DNA from: Trichomonas vaginalis G3
Lineage: Eukaryota; Parabasalia; Trichomonadida; Trichomonadidae
Direction: 5' to 3'
DNA length: 64,000 nt
Assembly (NCBI RefSeq): GCF_026262505.1
Contig: NC_067204.1
Coordinates: 11,674,522 to 11,738,521 of the forward strand
Program-made: the position numbers and the translations under genes
Shown: in pieces, positions 59,759-64,000 of the stretch
Layout: each line of letters starts with the position of its first letter
How positions within the stretch are numbered: the first letter of the stretch is position 1
The notes under the pieces: model-generated
What the model was told of the DNA's origin: nothing
Seen by the model: the letters and a program-made list of their open reading frames with translations, nothing else
Databases searched by the model: none

Positions 59759-61067
59759 ACCTAATACTTTGAGACTTGAGGATCGTATGCTAAATGGTCT
59801 TTCAGCAGATGGTAAAGCCAAACTCAATAAGTTATTTGAACTAATTAATTCATTTTGTGAAGATTCAAATAATGAATCAAAATTTAAAGAATATCTCAGT
59901 CAAGTTATAGAATTAAGAGATATAATATGTTCATTTGATTCAAAAGTAATATCAGATATAAGTAATTTAGGATTTTTTGATATAATTATTTCACATCTTG
60001 GAAAAAGCTGCATACAAGATGAAATATTATCGGTCTTAACTCTATTTATTGCGAATTGTCCTGATTCGCATAATGAAATAATAAAAGAACAGACAATTAA
60101 TTTCTTATCAACAGTTATCATGAATGAAGAAACAAAAGAATGTACTATAATAAATTGCATTGGTTTAATATCAGAAATCATATCAATATCTGAAGAATAT
60201 TATACTTTTATAGAAAAATCAGAAATTTTAGATCAAATTTTTGATTTCTATTATTACAATATTGATGAAGATCTATTAGATGCTATTTTCAAGCTTTTCT
60301 CTATTAGTACAAGCTATGAATCTTCAAAATTCTTAAATATCGAACATTTTCAGATTTTAGTTGATTTCGTTCATGAAAACTATTCACTTCATTCAAAATA
60401 TCTATTGTCGTTGATAACAAACTTTGTTCAAAACAGAAGAGATGCAATTAATGAGGTTGAATTTGAAAATATTCTTCCAACATTATTAGAAACAGATGTT
60501 AATGGAAATGAAGCAATACTATTGGATTTCTTACAGAAAATGTCATGTTCAATAGATTTTTGTGATTTACTTTTTGAAAATGGTGTGATTCATATTCTTA
60601 TCCTTTTAATTGAAAAGAAATGCAATCTCCATATTATACTATTAGTTATTAGCAACATTCTATCATGGAAAGAAGAAAATATAATTCAAATTTACTCAAA
60701 TGAACAAATTAGAGAATTTATATTTGAAACACAATGCAATGGAAGCTATAATGAATCATTAGCAGCCTCGTTTTGCATAATCCAGCTGCTGAGGATTGGC
60801 CCTGTTGATATAATAATAGAATTAGTTAATTTACAAAATATAGATATAATTTTTGATTTGATATCAAATGGAGAAGTTAGATTAACAATACTGTTTCTAA
60901 ATTCTATTATAAGGATTTCAGAAATCTTAGAAAAACAACAATTTTTAAATTTGATTTCAGAAAATCAGTTGAATGAGCTAATGGTATCTGCTCAAACCGA
61001 TGATAATGAAAAAGTAAGAAGTCTAGCGGAAATAGTTCAAGAAAATGTTATTTCAAGAATTTTTTAG
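59751..61067 (+). CDS. Armadillo/HEAT-like helical repeat protein, 438 aa
   Basis: Intact frame with an all-helical product rich in Ile/Leu/Asn/Glu: FFDIIISHLGKSCIQDEILSV, LLDAIFKLFSIS, NLHIILLVISNILSWKEENI. The regular alternation of hydrophobic helices of about 40 residues per unit fits an armadillo-type solenoid, the form of many trichomonad proteins of unknown role. There is no importin-beta-binding domain and no Trp-Asn ladder typical of importin alpha. It is therefore not called a nuclear import receptor. No paralogue in this window. Confidence 0.75.
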   Translation: MNKPNTLRLEDRMLNGLSADGKAKLNKLFELINSFCEDSNNESKFKEYLSQVIELRDIICSFDSKVISDISNLGFFDIIISHLGKSCIQDEILSVLTLFIANCPDSHNEIIKEQTINFLSTVIMNEETKECTIINCIGLISEIISISEEYYTFIEKSEILDQIFDFYYYNIDEDLLDAIFKLFSISTSYESSKFLNIEHFQILVDFVHENYSLHSKYLLSLITNFVQNRRDAINEVEFENILPTLLETDVNGNEAILLDFLQKMSCSIDFCDLLFENGVIHILILLIEKKCNLHIILLVISNILSWKEENIIQIYSNEQIREFIFETQCNGSYNESLAASFCIIQLLRIGPVDIIIELVNLQNIDIIFDLISNGEVRLTILFLNSIIRISEILEKQQFLNLISENQLNELMVSAQTDDNEKVRSLAEIVQENVISRIF

Positions 61068-61592
61068 TAATTTGTATTTTTATGTAATATTAATGCCATG
61101 AATTGCATTATGTATTTGTATATAGCTGTTCTGTTTATCTTAAATATTGATTTTATTCTATTTTACAAACAAATTTTTTTACTTTGCGTAGTTTTTAATT
61201 TATTATACAAATTCATGGAATATACTTTGAGTTTGTCACTATGTAATAGCATATAAGAAATATTTTAGTTGGTAAATTTCGATTTTCGATCAATTCAATT
61301 ATTTTCGATCAATTCAATTATTGATGAATAGATTCTCAGATATTGTTGTGATTAGCATGTTGTTCGAGTGTGATTAGTTCTGTGTGTTGTTTTCACGGTT
61401 CCTGAAAGCCCTAAAACAATAGATATGAAATGACACTTTACTCATCGATTTTATCGTCAAATTTTCTTATGTCTTTAGAACAATGATGACATGAAGTTAT
61501 CTATTCTTGAGTATTTCAAAACGATAAATTTGACAAAATGGTCAATCGAAAAAAACGATGAATTGAATAGCTGACACTTCACTTTTCGTAAA
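61068..61592. other. Intergenic with a short tandem repeat and an initiator
   Basis: ATTTTCGATCAATTCAATT is repeated in tandem at about 61280-61320. TCACTT at 61579-61584 lies 12 bases before the next ATG and is a good initiator candidate. Otherwise nothing seen. Confidence 0.5.
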
Positions 61593-62126
61593 ATGTTCGA
61601 GAAGCAAAAGACCATTGGCGAAGGCTGCGACTACGCAACACTCGAAGAAGCCTTCGAAAAGGCTCCTGCAGGCACCCATTTGCTTATCAAGCCAGGAGAA
61701 TACCACTTTGATCATGAACTCGTCTTCAACAAATCCTTTGCCCTCCAAACAGACGATGATGAAAAGCTTGCAACTCTTATTGCCCCATCAATCAAGTTCA
61801 ACATGGAACCATCCTGCTTTGCCGTCTTTTCCAGAGTCAATTTCGATGGATATTGTCAATTCCTCAACGGATGCACAGCATCCTTCGAAGTTTGCGACTT
61901 CACATCCAAGAAGACAGATGAAAACGCTATTATCACTGTCAATAATTCAGCTCCAACATTCAGATTCTGCAAATTCCATGATTTCCCTAAGTATGGTATA
62001 GATTATGTTGAGGGAAGAGGTGGCATCTGCACAGACTGCGAATTCGTCAACATTGGTTGCGAGGGAGATCCTATTAAGATTACTCTACCATCAAGACCAT
62101 TCCATGAACACAATAAGAAGTTATAA
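61593..62126 (+). CDS. Small right-handed beta-helix protein, 177 aa
   Basis: The protein opens with the pectin-lyase-like pattern seen in beta-helix proteins such as SHCBP1. Residues 8-36 contain GEGCDYATLEEAFEKAPAGT and then LLIKPGEYHF. Short strands with the stacked-aromatic pattern follow (SCFAVFSRVNFDGYCQFLNG, APTFRFCKFHDFPKYG, and a final CDCEFVNIG-like turn). No catalytic residues of polysaccharide lyases are apparent and there is no signal peptide, so a cytosolic binding role is more likely. Codon use is richer in C/G than in neighbours, hinting at good expression. TCACTT sits 12 bases before the ATG. Confidence 0.75.
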   Translation: MFEKQKTIGEGCDYATLEEAFEKAPAGTHLLIKPGEYHFDHELVFNKSFALQTDDDEKLATLIAPSIKFNMEPSCFAVFSRVNFDGYCQFLNGCTASFEVCDFTSKKTDENAIITVNNSAPTFRFCKFHDFPKYGIDYVEGRGGICTDCEFVNIGCEGDPIKITLPSRPFHEHNKKL

Positions 62127-62499
62127 ACTAATAGTTGTACCATGATTAGTTATTTGATGAATTTTCTAATATCATGATTTCAAAATCTCAAATTTCATAC
62201 GTTTGCAAGGGATAAATAAAGAATAATAGTGTATAATTTTCATTTTTCTTTTATTATGCTTAGATTTTGAACTCAATTTCCGATATTTTATTCCAAACTT
62301 CTTTTTTTCACAGATTGGATAAAAAATGATAAGAAAGAGAATTAATATATACATTACTGAGTTTATTCATATAACAAGAATCTCAGATGAGTAATTATTT
62401 AAAAACTACCCAACTAAATATATGAAATTCCGTATATTTATTTCATGAACAATTTTTGGACAGTAGATTTGACGAATAAAGGTATAATAGACACTGAAA
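62127..62499. other. Intergenic, convergent 3' ends
   Basis: AT-rich. A 60-codon minus-strand frame has no protein-like pattern. Confidence 0.5.
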
Positions 62500-62895
62500 T
62501 TAGATCATTGCTAGCTTATCTTTATTTTCTGCGAGCTGTCTATCGTATTCTTCCCATGAGCGTATTTCAGCGTTAAGTTTTTCAAGTTGCTTCTGCTTTG
62601 ATTCGATGAGATTTTGAATATCCATCTGAGCTTTCTTGCGAGATTCAATTTCTTCTTGCACACGATTTCTGAGGGCAATTGACCTGAGTTTTTGATCTTC
62701 GACGCGACGGCTTTGTGTTTCCATGAATTCTAAGAACTGTTTAACAGCACCCATAAAATCATTAACTTCAGTTGAAAATTGATCGCAACCTGCTTTGAGT
62801 TTCTTTGTTTCTTTGAATTGTTCTGGCTCGATGACTCTGATTTTATAGTCATTTTCTGGATCAAAGATGACTTTCTGTGCTGGAGAAGCTTCCAT
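62500..62895 (-). CDS. IFT20: Intraflagellar transport protein 20 (IFT20)
   Basis: 131 residues from the ATG at 62895, almost exactly the normal IFT20 length (about 132). The longer reading begins with TTG and is ignored. The protein shows IRVIEPEQFKETKKLKAGCD, then FMGAVKQFLEFMETQSRRVE, LRSIALRNRVQEEIESRKKA and a coiled-coil end with QLEKLNAEIRSWEEYDRQ. That corresponds along its length to IFT20 (RVLDPE...ELKEECKDF...KAIGARN...EAQ...LQALIAEK). IFT20 is the IFT-B subunit that links Golgi-derived vesicles to flagellar transport, consistent with a flagellated protist. Confidence 0.82.
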   Translation of the reverse strand: MEASPAQKVIFDPENDYKIRVIEPEQFKETKKLKAGCDQFSTEVNDFMGAVKQFLEFMETQSRRVEDQKLRSIALRNRVQEEIESRKKAQMDIQNLIESKQKQLEKLNAEIRSWEEYDRQLAENKDKLAMI

Positions 62896-64000
62896 TTTTA
62901 ATTTATAACGAATATTATTTGACAAATTTACAACATAAGGCAATAAATATGATCAATAGATAGCAGAAACTATATATTCATAAAATATTGGAGCAATAGA
63001 CTCTACTCAAATAATAAAAGTTATATAGATATGACTTTGAAATAATCGATTATGCTCAATGCAAAGATAAATACCGATCAAGCTTAAGCATTTAAATATC
63101 ATAGATCTGTTTGTTTAAAAAAACAGGTATTTTGTCACATAATGTAGGATATCTAAGATTTTGATATTTGATTATTGATGAATTTTTAGTTAAATCATTG
63201 CTAAAATAAGAACTTAATGTTTGAAATAAAAAAAATTGAAATGAAATGTTATGAAATGATATAAACTGCTTGCCCTAAGGTGGATAATAGTCAAATTTTT
63301 TTTACATTTTTAGTGAGCGGAACAGAGACACAACACGCTTTGAAATCACAAGATGCATGGCTTAAATGATTAGAGATCCAATAATATTGCATCTCTTTAT
63401 GCTCAAACAGATCCTATTCTGAATTACCCAAAAATATTGCAACCGTTATGCATTGCTACCAAATTTCTCTACTGTCCACTTAACATACTCATGCTAGGAA
63501 CTCCAAATTCTTCAATTATTTACTCTAAAAACTTATAAACGTTCATCCAAATCAAGCAGAATTTCTCCTCGAACAGACATTGCAGAAACTTACGAATAAG
63601 TAATTGTTAGTCATATCAAATGATGCTCCTTTTCAGCTACTTGTTTCTCTTATAATTGTTCTCATTAGTAAATCATAACTTTAACTTTTGGAGTTTCTCC
63701 AAAAATAGATACTACCAATATATCCGAGCTACCTGGATGCTAGTTTTCTTATATCTCGGATAGTGTGAAAAATTTAATTATAATATCTCATAATTTCCAT
63801 TTAATGAGTTATATCAAAAATCCACTCCGTCATTTCGATTTTTTAGGTCTTTTTGGACCTTGCTGCATTATTTATTTTTATCTATTTTGTTTTGTTGTTT
63901 CTAAATAAATTATTTAAGTTGGACGAAAGGTGGACAATAGTATTGAATATGAAAAGGTGGTTATTTTTGAGAGAACTCATTGAATTCCTTTCAATATTGT
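62896..64000. other. 1.1-kb gene-poor right end
   Basis: Mostly AT-rich. From about 63378 to 63537 some 50 codons without an ATG read ASLYAQTDPILNYPKILQPL and may be a coding scrap. No other feature was seen before the window edge. Confidence 0.4.

Noticed and set aside
62172-62354. 60-codon minus-strand ORF between the beta-helix and IFT20 genes
   Set aside because: Compositionally it looks like AT-rich noise, with no hydrophobic or repeat pattern to support a gene.

Overview
The window looks like nuclear DNA of a parabasalid protist, most probably Trichomonas vaginalis. It is AT-rich, its genes lack introns and are tightly spaced, and several have a TCACTT/TCATTN initiator (Inr) just upstream of the ATG. 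The gene families are also typical: long ankyrin proteins with a DUF3447-like N-terminus, a BspA-like leucine-rich-repeat protein, a multi-membrane-span adenylyl cyclase, R2R3 Myb, frataxin and GrpE with short hydrogenosome-type N-termini, and Maverick/Polinton-like and Mutator-like DNA. No spliceosomal intron was seen. The species call is an inference from gene content.

Layout. Positions 1-126 and 10021-11339 are pieces of what I take to be a Maverick-type element. One of its reading frames is split by a 9.9-kb block (127-10020) flanked by a perfect 10-bp direct repeat. The block begins and ends with directly repeated copies of a 662/782-bp element. It carries a frameshifted adenylyl cyclase (1374-6096) and a frameshifted, membrane-anchored PL11 rhamnogalacturonan lyase (6799-8869). 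This is the organisation of a composite transposon carrying host genes, and it is the most striking feature of the window.

Positions 12.9-33.8 kb form a mostly ordinary housekeeping region: U1-C, beta-adaptin, frataxin, a hypothetical protein, ankyrin proteins, a BspA-like protein, epsilon-COP, a broken coiled-coil gene, a P5A ATPase, a hypothetical protein and a TIPIN/Csm3 homologue. Between 34.2 and 58.6 kb two closely related ankyrin genes lie in opposite orientations about 20 kb apart. Between them are a degenerate member of the cyclic-2,3-diphosphoglycerate-synthetase-like GTPase family, a BTB/BACK-like ankyrin protein, a protein kinase, a Myb protein, a probable TRAPPC10, an ATG-less beta-helix surface-protein relic, a syntaxin-5-like SNARE, an armadillo/coiled-coil protein and a VPS9-domain protein. 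A 2.1-kb foldback element with a 9-bp target duplication (44114-46227) sits inside a ubiquitin-E1 relic immediately upstream of TRAPPC10. The last 5 kb hold hydrogenosomal GrpE, an armadillo-like protein, a small beta-helix protein and IFT20.

Functional themes. Beta-adaptin, epsilon-COP, syntaxin 5, TRAPPC10 and a VPS9 Rab-GEF all belong to vesicle traffic. Frataxin and GrpE serve hydrogenosomal Fe-S assembly and protein import. U1-C (splicing), TIPIN (replication fork) and IFT20 (flagellum) are single representatives of their systems. Nothing suggests operons. Frameshifts in several otherwise intact genes could be real decay or errors in the source sequence, and that cannot be decided here.
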